64,000 bases of DNA from Aurantibacter crassamenti. GTDB lineage: Bacteria; Bacteroidota; Bacteroidia; Flavobacteriales; Flavobacteriaceae. The notes under the pieces were generated by a model. The model saw only the letters and a program-made list of their open reading frames with translations. It did not search any database and was not told the DNA's origin. A program made the position numbers and the translations under genes. The stretch spans positions 1,616,126 through 1,680,125 of the forward strand of contig NZ_JAFBGM010000001.1 of the NCBI RefSeq assembly GCF_016811105.1. The letters are read 5' to 3'. This document shows positions 1 through 9,184 of the stretch, piece after piece (the first letter of the stretch is position 1; the number at the start of each line of letters is the position of its first letter).

Positions 1-66
1 ATTGTTTTTGGTTTTTAGTAGAATAATTCAGAAAGATAAAGTAAGCCCTTCATTAAATAATTAATT

Positions 67-357
67 ATGATTCGGCATAGTGTTGTTTTTAAGTTGAAGT
101 ATGCGGTTGGTTCTTCTGAAGAAAAAATATTTCTTGCTGAGGTTGAAAAACTACGATTAATTGAGGGGGTTCAAAATTTTGAATGTTTGCGCCAAATAAG
201 TACAAAGAATACATATGATTATGGCATCTTCATGCAATTTAATAATCTAGAAGCCTATAATACTTATAACAAACACCCAGAACATATTGCTTTTGTGCAA
301 AATTTCTGGGTGAATTATGTTGCTGATTTTTTGGAATTAGATTTCGAAAAAATCTAA
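67..357 (+). CDS. Dabb-family (stress-responsive alpha/beta barrel) protein
   Basis: A 96-residue cytoplasmic protein with the Dabb pattern: N-terminal 'MIRHSVVFKLK', a central helix rich in Glu/Lys and a C-terminal 'HPEHIAFVQNFW' helix followed by a short strand. Dabb proteins form dimeric ferredoxin-like barrels; most have no assigned reaction, some are small cyclases or decarboxylases. It runs convergently into the oxidoreductase at 362, with only 4 bp between the stop codons. The gene it belongs with, if any, lies left of the window. The family call is firm, the role unknown. Confidence 0.85.
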   Translation: MIRHSVVFKLKYAVGSSEEKIFLAEVEKLRLIEGVQNFECLRQISTKNTYDYGIFMQFNNLEAYNTYNKHPEHIAFVQNFWVNYVADFLELDFEKI

Positions 358-361
358 AAAT

Positions 362-1492
362 TTAATCAGAAAAAGTAAAGTCTGGTAGTTTCATTAACTC
401 ACCACCCTTCATAGCAGACTCATGAGATAAAATACCCACACAGGTCATATTTGCTGATTGTTTAGCATTTGGGTAGGGTGCCGATTTTGTGATTAGAGCA
501 TTTACAAATTCATGTACCAAATGTGGATGTGAGCCACCATGGCCAGCACCTTGTGTAAATGATAAATGTTGATGCTCATCGTCATCATAGACTCCTTTAG
601 TTGTAAAATGCTGAATTTCTTTTGGAAGTAATTTTGCGAAATCAGGGCATTCAGTTTCCTTAGGTATTTCTGGCTCAGGCTTTTTAGCAGTATGAACCAC
701 TAATGGTTTGCCTTCAATTAATGGCCATTCTACAGATTTTTTAGAACCATATACTTCAAAACTTTCACGATACTGACGTGCAACATCAAAAAGAGATCGA
801 TAAACTTGAGCGCTCAAATCTGAATTTCTGAATTTAATATGAGTAGTTTCTACTGCAAAAGGCGAGTTGTATTCTTTTATTAACTCTTCACGAATAGTAC
901 CAGATCCAAAGCAAGAAACATATTCAGCTTCTGATTGGGTTAAACCTAAAACGGGGCCAACACAATGTGTAGCGTAATGCATAGGTGGTAAGCCAGGCCA
1001 GTAGTTTGGCCATCCATCCATATCTTGCTGATGGCTTGCTTTTAGAAACTGCACTTTACCAAGATCACCATTTTCATAAAGTTCTTTCATGTACAAAAAT
1101 TCACGCGCGTACACTACAGTTTCCATCATCATGTAGGTTAGGCCTGTTGTTTCGCACAAACGAACAATTTCTTCACATTCCTCAACTGAGGTAGCCATTG
1201 GTACCGTACAAGCAACATGCTTGCCAGCTTTAAGCGCTTTTATTGATTGTTCACCATGATTTGGAATAGGTGTATTTATGTGAACAGCATCAACATCTGG
1301 ATCTTTTAGTAATTCGTCATATGAAGTATATATCTTTTCAATCTTAAAAAGGTCTCCTAACTCATTCAACTTAGATTCGTTTCGTTGACAAATTGCAATC
1401 AGATTTGCATTCGGATGTTTTTGATAAATAGGAATAAACTCAGCGCCAAAACCAAGTCCAACGATAGCTATATTAATTTTTTTATCACTCAT
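362..1492 (-). CDS. Gfo/Idh/MocA-family NAD(P)-dependent sugar oxidoreductase
   Basis: 376 residues with an N-terminal Rossmann fold (residues 5-125, 'IAIVGLGFGAEF' dinucleotide loop) and a C-terminal alpha/beta substrate domain ending in 'GHGGSHPHLVHEF'. No signal peptide, so cytoplasmic. The family oxidises or epimerises sugars, inositols and their derivatives. Oddity: where most members have an EKP motif with the catalytic Lys after 'GKHV', this one reads 'GKHVACTVPM', so the usual lysine is missing. It is the last gene of a three-gene minus-strand operon (10 bp after the epimerase-like gene at 1503), which suggests they act on the same keto- or acid sugar. The substrate cannot be read from the sequence. 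Confidence 0.9.
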   Translation of the reverse strand: MSDKKINIAIVGLGFGAEFIPIYQKHPNANLIAICQRNESKLNELGDLFKIEKIYTSYDELLKDPDVDAVHINTPIPNHGEQSIKALKAGKHVACTVPMATSVEECEEIVRLCETTGLTYMMMETVVYAREFLYMKELYENGDLGKVQFLKASHQQDMDGWPNYWPGLPPMHYATHCVGPVLGLTQSEAEYVSCFGSGTIREELIKEYNSPFAVETTHIKFRNSDLSAQVYRSLFDVARQYRESFEVYGSKKSVEWPLIEGKPLVVHTAKKPEPEIPKETECPDFAKLLPKEIQHFTTKGVYDDDEHQHLSFTQGAGHGGSHPHLVHEFVNALITKSAPYPNAKQSANMTCVGILSHESAMKGGELMKLPDFTFSD

Positions 1493-1502
1493 TTTTATAG
1501 GT

Positions 1503-2363
1503 TTAAGAATTGAATGTTTGTTTTAAAAATTTAAGTCCCTCTGATGCAAATTCATCTTGGCTATTTGCAAGATGCTTCCAGATACACACGGCACCTGCTA
1601 ATTCTTTAATCTCAGGTGTAAAACTTTCAATGACCATGGCGCCAGAATAATTGATGTCTTCTAAGCCCATTTTAAAATCATTCCAAGGGGTTAAACCTGT
1701 GCCAGGAATTCCACGATGATTTTCTGAAACTTGTACATGAATTAATTTGTCACCAACTGAATTAATGGCTTCGCGAATGTTTTTTTCTTCAATAGTCATA
1801 TGAAATCCATCTAATAACACCTTGGCGTTTTCATGATTAATATCATCTACGAGACACATTACATCTTCAGCTGTGTTTACTAAATCTGATTCAAATCGAT
1901 TCAGTGGTTCAATTGCTATGTATTGGTTAAATTTTTTTGCTATTTCACATACCTTATACAGATTGCTAACTGCAAGTTCCCATTCATTATTTCGCTGCTC
2001 ATCAGTTACCATTCTCGCTTTGCCTACCGCAGAGTACATGGGGCCAGCTAAAAAATCAACTTCTAAAATAGAACCAAGCTCAAAACACTGTTCTACATAA
2101 GTGAAACAATTTTTATGTAAAGCGACATCGTCTGAAGTTAAATCTTTTGTTGGTCCAAAAACACCGCAAACAGTTGGAGTTAATCCGTTGTCATCTAGTG
2201 CTTTTTTTACAATGGTGCCATCAATTAATTTTGGGTCTTCAACAGGAATTTCAACAACGTCAAAACCCATTGCTTTAATTTTCGGGAATAATGAAATAGA
2301 TGCTGTTGTAAATGGTGATTGCCAAAGCCAAGTGCTTACACCGTATGAAATTTTATTTTGCAT
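1503..2363 (-). CDS. Sugar epimerase/isomerase, D-tagatose 3-epimerase-like TIM barrel
   Basis: 286 residues, a single xylose-isomerase-like TIM barrel without a signal peptide. The four metal ligands of the D-tagatose/D-psicose 3-epimerase group are present at nearly the same numbering as in those enzymes: E152 ('AIEPLNRFE'), D185 ('VLLDGFH'), H209 ('LIHVQVSENHRG') and E246 ('MVIESF'), with R217 after the last His. This supports Mn/Co-dependent epimerisation at C3 of a ketose or a ketose derivative; family members also act on inosose or 2-keto acids. It lies 14 bp after the large ThuA/azurin gene and 10 bp before the Gfo/Idh/MocA gene, in one operon. Confidence 0.88.
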   Translation of the reverse strand: MQNKISYGVSTWLWQSPFTTASISLFPKIKAMGFDVVEIPVEDPKLIDGTIVKKALDDNGLTPTVCGVFGPTKDLTSDDVALHKNCFTYVEQCFELGSILEVDFLAGPMYSAVGKARMVTDEQRNNEWELAVSNLYKVCEIAKKFNQYIAIEPLNRFESDLVNTAEDVMCLVDDINHENAKVLLDGFHMTIEEKNIREAINSVGDKLIHVQVSENHRGIPGTGLTPWNDFKMGLEDINYSGAMVIESFTPEIKELAGAVCIWKHLANSQDEFASEGLKFLKQTFNS

Positions 2364-2377
2364 TATTTATTTCGATT

Positions 2378-5300
2378 TTATTTAGAAACTACTTTCATTA
2401 CGCCTTTCATAATACGCCAGTGCCCAGGGAAAGTACAAATAAAAGGATATATACCGGGCTCACTTGGTGCCGTGAATTTCAAGGTTACCGTTTCTTGTGG
2501 ATTTACTAAAGCTGTAGCGAATAGCACTTCAGTTAATTGAGGAACGTAGTTTAAGTCAGCCCCTTTAGGATCTTGAGCTAATTTATCTGCTGCTGCACCT
2601 ACTTTTTCTGTAGAGCCAGGTTCTATGATAATAAGGTTGTGTTGCATGAAATCAACATTCTCCAATACCAATTCAATAGATTCGCCAGTTTTTACAGTAA
2701 ATTCTGTAATATCAAATTTCATCTCATTTTTAACTGTTTTGATGTTGATTACGGTACTATTTTGGTCAGTAGCATTTAGATTGTTATCAGCATTGGTGCT
2801 CACATTACTATAATTTTTTGCAAAAACATCGGCAATTGGTATTTCACCAAACGCATTCATTGCACGTTGTGAAAAGTCAGTTTCAACTTCATATTTCCAT
2901 ACACCTGACAGCTTGGTTGAGTTGCTGCCAGAGCGTATAAAAAGTTGATCTGGCTCACCATAAATTCCACCACCGCCTCCGGTGTCTTCAACCCGAATGG
3001 CAATAGAATTGCGACCTTTCTTTAAAACGTTATCAGGAATGTTATAACGCCGATTTCGCGCATAATCTTTCTCCGTAGCTCCAATTTGCTGGCCATTAAT
3101 GTATACAACATCAGAATCATCAATTGGGCCTAAAGATATGTAACTAGCACCGGTAGCATTAAAATTGAAATCTTTTCTGAACCAAATAATTCCATCCATA
3201 TCAAGCCCAGCGTCTTCTATAAATTGAGGCAATTTCATGGTTTTCCATTTGCTATCATCATAGTCTACAGCTTGTCTCTGTTTGGCACCTTCTACTTTTA
3301 AATCAAAATCAGGATTTGCGGCAGTATAGGCGTTCATGAAACCTGAAGCGTGATTACTTGCCGTAGCATATATAGCTTTTGACAACCAGTTGTCTTTAGC
3401 AATTGCATCTTCTTGACTAAAATCAAATAGTTTTTTTCCTATGGTTTCAGAGGAAGGTCTTTCAGCAAAATAGAGAAGGGCTTCCATTCGTACTAATGGA
3501 TTTTTATCCTCAAGAACATTTGAATCTAAAATAGATGCATCTGTTGTTTCATTTTTAGGTAGTATTTGCAATGCTGCTTTACGTACAGCATAAGAAGGAT
3601 GATGTAATGCTCCGTTAACAACATTATAAGCGTCTGTGTTTGTGTTTAAATCTACCAAACCAGCAATAGTCCAAAGTGCATGTAGCGCAGCAGGATTCAT
3701 CCCCATTTCATCTACTTTAGAATTATTGGCTAGTTTAAAAAGTTCAGGTAACACATCACTATTTCCACTATCTACTAATAGGCGTTGAGCTGTCATACGC
3801 CAAAACATATTATCGTTGGTAAATGCTTCAATTAATTCTTCTGGCTCATTTTTATTTAAAACTATGGGATCTTGAGTTTCTAAATTTTTAGGAACTACAC
3901 GCCAAATACGACCTCTAGATTTGTCACGCAACGGATTTTCATAAGCATTTCCTTTTCCGTTTGTTGCGTCAAATCCACCACGTTCTTTTTTTGGTGTTGG
4001 GTTGTGTTGAATAATAAAGTTGTACCAATCAGCTACCCAAACATTTCCGTCAGGTCCTACTTTGGCTTCAACAGGTGAAACCCATTCATCAGAACTTGCA
4101 AAGAAGTTGCCGCCATCTTTTTCGATATAACCAGCTCCGTCATTCTCAATTTTGGCAATATGCACCAAACCACCTGTAGGTTCGCAAACAAAAGCAATCG
4201 TATTCCAGTATTCACTTGGGTAATTTCTTGCCGTATAAAAGTGATGTCCGGCAGCAGCTGTAAATCCTCCAAAAACATCAACTTGTCTAATATTTGGTGT
4301 TAGTGGTTGCATCGCATAATGCCCATCAATCTTTAAACTTCCTTGCGCAGGAATACCAGCTAAACCCGTCATAATTCTATTAGGAATGCCTAAATAAACA
4401 CTGTGGGTATTGTTTGCAGTTGACGCAAAAAGTGAATTGTCTTCAGTAATGCCTAGACCCCAAGTATTGTTACTGGTATTTGTTAAAACCTCGAAGTATT
4501 TTTTCTTCGGATTAAAACGATACATATTTTTATTGAAGTCAAGATCTTGACCATATGCATTGCCCTTAAAGCCAGAATAACCAACAACACCGTACAGGTT
4601 GTTGTCTATTCCATTTTGAAGATTTGAAGGGCCGGCGTGAGTATCATAAGTTCCCCAACCATCAATGGCTATTTCTCTAATATCTGCCTTATCGTCACCA
4701 TCCGTATCTTTTAAAAACAGAAAATGAGGTGCTTGCGAAACTATAATTCCACCATCATAAAATGCAAAACTTGTGGGTATATTTAGTTTGTCTGCAAAGA
4801 TTGTAACCTTGTCAGCTTTACCATCATTGTCGGTGTCTTCTAAAATTTTCACCATGTCATCGCCAACACCATTTTCATCTCTTACAGTATTTGGGTAATC
4901 AACAGTCTCAATAACCCAAAGTCTTCCTCTTTCGTCCCAGTTCATTGCAATTGGGTTGATGATATCTGGCTCTGATGCAAAAAGTTGTAAATCAAATCCG
5001 GCTGGCACTTGAATTAGTTTTGCCGATTCTTCAGGCGATAAAGGCATTTGATATTTTAATGGAGGATCACGTTTTTCATAATTTGGAATACCATCACGTT
5101 CTTCATACATTAAAGTTGGAATGTCTTTCGAATAAGCTTCCCAGTTTTTCTTTGCATTATCATCAACAGCCCACAGAATACCTTCTTTAACTAATTGTTG
5201 AAAACCAGGTTGATTCCATGTGCGTTCATCATGACCGTAAGCAGTATAAAATACTTTTCCTTTGCCGTAATTTTTAACCCATGTCCAAGATTCTTTATGA

Positions 5301-5878
5301 TCACCTTCAACACGTTCCATTAAAACTTCAATATCATCGGCAATTTTATCGTGTACATACGTTTCATCCCAAGTAGAAAACTCTTCAACATTTTTCATTG
5401 ACGGATGTTGATTGGCAACAATATTGGCGGTAAAAGTACCTTTCTCGTGCGTTAAAAATTGCCCGCCTACCATATCGATATACTCCGGTGAATTTTTAAA
5501 ACAAAAACTAGCGCAGTGTAATGGGATAAAAGCATGTCCGTCAGAAACATAATCTAATAAGGCAGTTTCTTGAGCGGGTTCAATACTTTCATGATTAGCA
5601 TAAATAATAAGACCGTCATATAAATTTAAATTATCAGCATTGAGGTCAGCTACATTTTCTGTGTATGTAATATTGATTCCGTCTTTGGTTAGGGCAGAAG
5701 CCAAAATTGGAAAATATTCTTTTGAATTATGATGTTCTAATTCGTGTCCTAGAAATAACATTTCAATTCTTCTAGGTTGATCGTCAGCGGCAATGGTTTT
5801 TGGCGCTTTATTATTGCATCCTATAAATAATACAACTGTTAATACGCCACCGAAAATTCCTCTTAAAAAAGTCTTCAT
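2378..5878 (-). CDS. Multidomain lipoprotein: ThuA + PVC-type dehydrogenase propeller + HEAT + jelly roll + azurin-like copper domain
   Basis: 1166 residues, exported as a lipoprotein (lipobox 'LFIGC', Cys21). In order: a ThuA-like glutamine-amidotransferase fold (about 37-240), a beta-propeller of the PVC-type membrane-bound dehydrogenase family (about 285-650, 'GFDLQLFASEPDI', Ca-type loops 'DTDNDGKAD' and 'DTDGDDKAD'), HEAT-like repeats (680-830), a galactose-binding jelly roll (865-990, 'DDSDVVYINGQQIG') and a blue-copper domain (1035-1166). The type-1 Cu ligands are all visible: H1080, C1148, H1153 and M1157 in 'CTFPGHWRIMKG'. No CxxCH haem site is present, although relatives often end in cytochrome c. 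Inferred role: periplasmic sugar oxidation with a built-in copper electron carrier. First gene of the operon with 1503 and 362. Confidence 0.88.
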   Translation of the reverse strand: MKTFLRGIFGGVLTVVLFIGCNNKAPKTIAADDQPRRIEMLFLGHELEHHNSKEYFPILASALTKDGINITYTENVADLNADNLNLYDGLIIYANHESIEPAQETALLDYVSDGHAFIPLHCASFCFKNSPEYIDMVGGQFLTHEKGTFTANIVANQHPSMKNVEEFSTWDETYVHDKIADDIEVLMERVEGDHKESWTWVKNYGKGKVFYTAYGHDERTWNQPGFQQLVKEGILWAVDDNAKKNWEAYSKDIPTLMYEERDGIPNYEKRDPPLKYQMPLSPEESAKLIQVPAGFDLQLFASEPDIINPIAMNWDERGRLWVIETVDYPNTVRDENGVGDDMVKILEDTDNDGKADKVTIFADKLNIPTSFAFYDGGIIVSQAPHFLFLKDTDGDDKADIREIAIDGWGTYDTHAGPSNLQNGIDNNLYGVVGYSGFKGNAYGQDLDFNKNMYRFNPKKKYFEVLTNTSNNTWGLGITEDNSLFASTANNTHSVYLGIPNRIMTGLAGIPAQGSLKIDGHYAMQPLTPNIRQVDVFGGFTAAAGHHFYTARNYPSEYWNTIAFVCEPTGGLVHIAKIENDGAGYIEKDGGNFFASSDEWVSPVEAKVGPDGNVWVADWYNFIIQHNPTPKKERGGFDATNGKGNAYENPLRDKSRGRIWRVVPKNLETQDPIVLNKNEPEELIEAFTNDNMFWRMTAQRLLVDSGNSDVLPELFKLANNSKVDEMGMNPAALHALWTIAGLVDLNTNTDAYNVVNGALHHPSYAVRKAALQILPKNETTDASILDSNVLEDKNPLVRMEALLYFAERPSSETIGKKLFDFSQEDAIAKDNWLSKAIYATASNHASGFMNAYTAANPDFDLKVEGAKQRQAVDYDDSKWKTMKLPQFIEDAGLDMDGIIWFRKDFNFNATGASYISLGPIDDSDVVYINGQQIGATEKDYARNRRYNIPDNVLKKGRNSIAIRVEDTGGGGGIYGEPDQLFIRSGSNSTKLSGVWKYEVETDFSQRAMNAFGEIPIADVFAKNYSNVSTNADNNLNATDQNSTVINIKTVKNEMKFDITEFTVKTGESIELVLENVDFMQHNLIIIEPGSTEKVGAAADKLAQDPKGADLNYVPQLTEVLFATALVNPQETVTLKFTAPSEPGIYPFICTFPGHWRIMKGVMKVVSK

Positions 5879-6036
5879 AATGTTCTGGTCTAAATATTTA
5901 TCAATTTTAAGTATTAATATCGCACAAATAGGACTGTCTTATTGCATATATTGACTTTATTATATCACAAAATTGTAAAATGTCTATTTTTATAGATAGA
6001 TTAGTGTTGTTCTAATTCTAAAAATAGCTTTAAAAG

Positions 6037-6903
6037 TTGAAATCAGCCTTACAGAAATCTCCCATCCCTAAAACGCATGCCTTTGTGGTTCAGTCATTAA
6101 GGCAAACAATTTTTGATCCTAATTGGCATTTTCACCCGGAATATCAATTATTTATGGTTTTAAAAGGAAAAGGAACTCGATTTATTGGGGATCACGTAAA
6201 GTCATTTCAACCCGGCGATATTACTTTTTTAGGTCCAGATTTGCCACATTTATGGCGAAGTGATACTGAAGAGAGTGAAAATGGAGCAGAAGGTATTGTT
6301 GTTTACTTTAATGAGAATTTTATTGGAGACACATTGTTATATAAAGAGGAAGGTATATTGTTACGTAAACTTTTTAGAAAAGGTTTACGTGGTTTTGATG
6401 TGACAAATAAAACGGCAGATATTATTAGTAGGATGATTTTAGAATTGCCAAAACTTGAAGGTTTTGATGCTGTTCTTGGTTTGATGCATATTTTAAATTT
6501 ACTTTCTCAATCTGACGATATAAAACTTTTAGCAAGTTCAGGCTATACAAATACTTTAAGAGAGGGTGATACTGAACGTATGAATAAAGTGTATGCCTAT
6601 GTGATGAAGCATTTTAAAAGAAAAATTCCTATTGCTGAACTGGCCACCCTAACAAATATGACACCAACTTCTTTTAGCCGATATTTTAAAACTCATGCAA
6701 ACAAAACCTTTTCAGAATTTGTTAGTGAAATACGCATAGGTCATGCTTGTAAATTACTTATTGAAAAAAAAATGAATGCCTCGCAAGTATGTTATGAAAG
6801 TGGTTTTCAGACCATGTCAAATTTTAATAGGCAGTTTAAAACAATAACTAATAGAACTCCTCTAGATTATAAAAAACGATATAATATGACAAATTCAAAC
6901 TAA
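6037..6903 (+). CDS. AraC-family transcriptional regulator (TTG start)
   Basis: 288 residues: an N-terminal cupin effector domain (about 10-150, 'HFHPEYQLFMVLKG', 'FQPGDITFLGPDLPH') and a C-terminal double helix-turn-helix (about 185-285, 'IAELATLTNMTPTSFSRYFK' and 'QVCYESGFQTMSNFNRQFK'). An in-frame stop at 6031 leaves TTG 6037 as the only start that keeps the cupin strand intact; the first ATG is some 40 residues in. It is divergent from the ThuA/azurin operon (158 bp apart) and 70 bp upstream of the GH67 gene, so it probably activates one or both in response to a sugar acid or oligosaccharide. The ligand is inferred only from neighbours. Confidence 0.92.
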   Translation: MKSALQKSPIPKTHAFVVQSLRQTIFDPNWHFHPEYQLFMVLKGKGTRFIGDHVKSFQPGDITFLGPDLPHLWRSDTEESENGAEGIVVYFNENFIGDTLLYKEEGILLRKLFRKGLRGFDVTNKTADIISRMILELPKLEGFDAVLGLMHILNLLSQSDDIKLLASSGYTNTLREGDTERMNKVYAYVMKHFKRKIPIAELATLTNMTPTSFSRYFKTHANKTFSEFVSEIRIGHACKLLIEKKMNASQVCYESGFQTMSNFNRQFKTITNRTPLDYKKRYNMTNSN

Positions 6904-6973
6904 TTTGTTTTCTCAAAATGGAGTTGGCAAATAAGTTTATTTTAATAAGTATCTTGATGATTATTAACTGAAT

Positions 6974-9154
6974 ATGAAAATGAAATCATTAAAATTTATT
7001 GTACTGTTTTTTGCAGTAATATCAATTCAATTACAGGCTCAATCACCAGATGGATATGATTTATGGTTGGGTAACTCAGCCATAGAAGTTTCTGAATTTG
7101 AAAAAGAATATAAGACGTTTACTACTTCAGTATATTTTCAAAGTGATTCTGAGATGTTAACGGTTGCCGAACAAGAAATGAAAAACGGTCTTGAAAAAAT
7201 GCTTGGGCAGTCGCTAGATTTTACCAAAGAATTAAATTCGAATTCTACACTAATTGTAGCCAAGAAAAATGCACTTAAAACGGAAATATTAAATTCAATT
7301 TCTAGTGATTTTGATAAACTTGGTGAAGAAGGCTTTATTATAAAAACAATTAAAGTAAAGGGTAGAAAAGTATTATTGGTGAGCGCAAATAGTGATAACG
7401 GTATACTGTATGGTGTTTTTAGATTACTGCATTTAATGCGAACACAGGTATCATTAAGTGAAATAAATTTAATTGATGCGCCTAAAGTCGATATCCGCAT
7501 GCTTAATCATTGGGATAATCTTGACCGAACAGTAGAACGTGGTTATGCTGGTTTTTCACTTTGGAATTGGCAAAAATTACCAGAGTATATTGATCAACGT
7601 TATATTGATTATGCGCGGGCAAATGCCTCAATCGGTATCAATGCGGTATCCTTAACAAATGTGAATGCAAATGCATTGATTTTGACGCCAATGTATATTG
7701 AGAAAGTAAAAGCGTTAGCTAATGTTTTTAGAAATTATGGTATTAAGGTTTATTTGACAGCACGATTTTCGGCTCCAATTGAAATTGGCGGTCTTGAAAC
7801 TGCTGACCCATTAAATGCGTCGGTTCAAACGTGGTGGAATACTAAAGTCAGTGAAATTTATAAGGAGATTCCTGATTTTGGTGGCTTTTTAGTAAAAGCG
7901 AATTCAGAAGGGCAACCCGGTCCTCAAAACTATGGAAGAAATCATGTAGATGGAGCTAATATGTTAGCAACGGCTTTAAGTCCGTATAAAGGTAATGTAA
8001 TATGGCGTGCCTTTGTTTATTCTGAACATGATGATACAGACAGAGCAAAGCAAGCTTATGCAGAATTTGTGCCTTATGATGGTAGGTTTAAGGATAATGT
8101 TTTGGTGCAAGTTAAAAATGGAGCAATCGATTTTCAACCAAGAGAACCTTTTCATCCCATGTTCGGTGCAATGGAAAAAACGCCATTAATGATGGAGTTT
8201 CAAATCACCCAAGAATATACTGGTTTTAGTACTCATTTAGTTTTTCTTCCAAAACTTTTTGAAGAAGTATTAGATTCAGATACCTATCAAAAAGGGAAAG
8301 GTTCAACAGTTGCAAAAGTAATTGATGGCTCCTTACATAATAATAAAATAACGGGAGTAGCAGGTGTTGCTAATATAGGAACAGATTTAAATTGGACAGG
8401 CCATCCCTTTGCTCAAGCAAATTGGTATGGCTTTGGTCGCTTGGCATGGGATCCGTATTTGAGTTCCAATACTATAGCTGATGAATGGATAAAAGCAACG
8501 TATACAACTAATAAAGAATTTGTAGAGCCAATTAAAAAAATGATGTTGAGCTCGCGAGAAGCAGTTGTAAATTATATGGATCCATTGGGGTTACATCATA
8601 TTTTTGATACGGGGCATCATTATGGTCCTGGGCCTTGGGTTAATAATTTAAGTCGACCTGATTGGAATCCTGTTTATTATCATAAAGCGGATACAGAAGG
8701 AATCGGTTTTGATCGTACTCCTTCTGGAAGTAATGCCACTGAACAGTATGCTAAGGAAATAGAAAAATTGTACAATAATCCAAAAACAATACCAGAGGAA
8801 TATTTATTATGGTTTCACCATTTGCCGTGGGACTATAAGCTTAAAAACGGACATACACTATGGGATGGAATTGCCTTAAAATATCAAGAAGGTGTACATC
8901 AAGTTGAGGCTATGATTACGACTTGGGAAAATGCGAAATCATTTCTTTCGGAAGAGGAGTTTAACGAAGTAGTAATGCTTTTAAAAATTCAGTTGAAAGA
9001 AGCAAAATGGTGGCGAGATGCATGCTTACTTTATTTTCAAACTTTTTCACAAAGAGAATTGCCTGAAGGTGTAGAGAAACCTAAAGAAACACTAGAGTAT
9101 TATCAATCATTAAAATTCCCTTTTGCTCCAGGTATTCGCCCCAGATGGAATTAA
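6974..9154 (+). CDS. GH67 alpha-glucuronidase
   Basis: 726 residues with a Sec signal peptide (cleavage near 'QLQAQS'). Removes (4-O-methyl-)glucuronic acid from the non-reducing end xylose of glucuronoxylo-oligosaccharides, by the inverting mechanism of family GH67. The catalytic triad can be read directly: E312 ('KANSEGQPGP'), D386 ('NGAIDFQPREP') and E414 ('ITQEYTG'); the spacings (74 and 28) fit those of the Cellvibrio enzyme (73 and 28). Full family length, with the N-terminal beta-sandwich (25-165), the TIM barrel and the helical C-terminal domain. Likely periplasmic. It follows the AraC gene and is 30 bp before the TolB-like gene. No xylanase or xylosidase is seen in the window. Confidence 0.96.
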   Translation: MKMKSLKFIVLFFAVISIQLQAQSPDGYDLWLGNSAIEVSEFEKEYKTFTTSVYFQSDSEMLTVAEQEMKNGLEKMLGQSLDFTKELNSNSTLIVAKKNALKTEILNSISSDFDKLGEEGFIIKTIKVKGRKVLLVSANSDNGILYGVFRLLHLMRTQVSLSEINLIDAPKVDIRMLNHWDNLDRTVERGYAGFSLWNWQKLPEYIDQRYIDYARANASIGINAVSLTNVNANALILTPMYIEKVKALANVFRNYGIKVYLTARFSAPIEIGGLETADPLNASVQTWWNTKVSEIYKEIPDFGGFLVKANSEGQPGPQNYGRNHVDGANMLATALSPYKGNVIWRAFVYSEHDDTDRAKQAYAEFVPYDGRFKDNVLVQVKNGAIDFQPREPFHPMFGAMEKTPLMMEFQITQEYTGFSTHLVFLPKLFEEVLDSDTYQKGKGSTVAKVIDGSLHNNKITGVAGVANIGTDLNWTGHPFAQANWYGFGRLAWDPYLSSNTIADEWIKATYTTNKEFVEPIKKMMLSSREAVVNYMDPLGLHHIFDTGHHYGPGPWVNNLSRPDWNPVYYHKADTEGIGFDRTPSGSNATEQYAKEIEKLYNNPKTIPEEYLLWFHHLPWDYKLKNGHTLWDGIALKYQEGVHQVEAMITTWENAKSFLSEEEFNEVVMLLKIQLKEAKWWRDACLLYFQTFSQRELPEGVEKPKETLEYYQSLKFPFAPGIRPRWN

Positions 9155-9184
9155 TAACTAATTAGCCAACCATAAACAAGAAAT

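Noticed and set aside
7138-7500. 120-codon minus-strand frame inside GH67
   Set aside because: Antisense to the N-terminal domain of a clear GH67; Ser/Leu/Phe-rich shadow composition.
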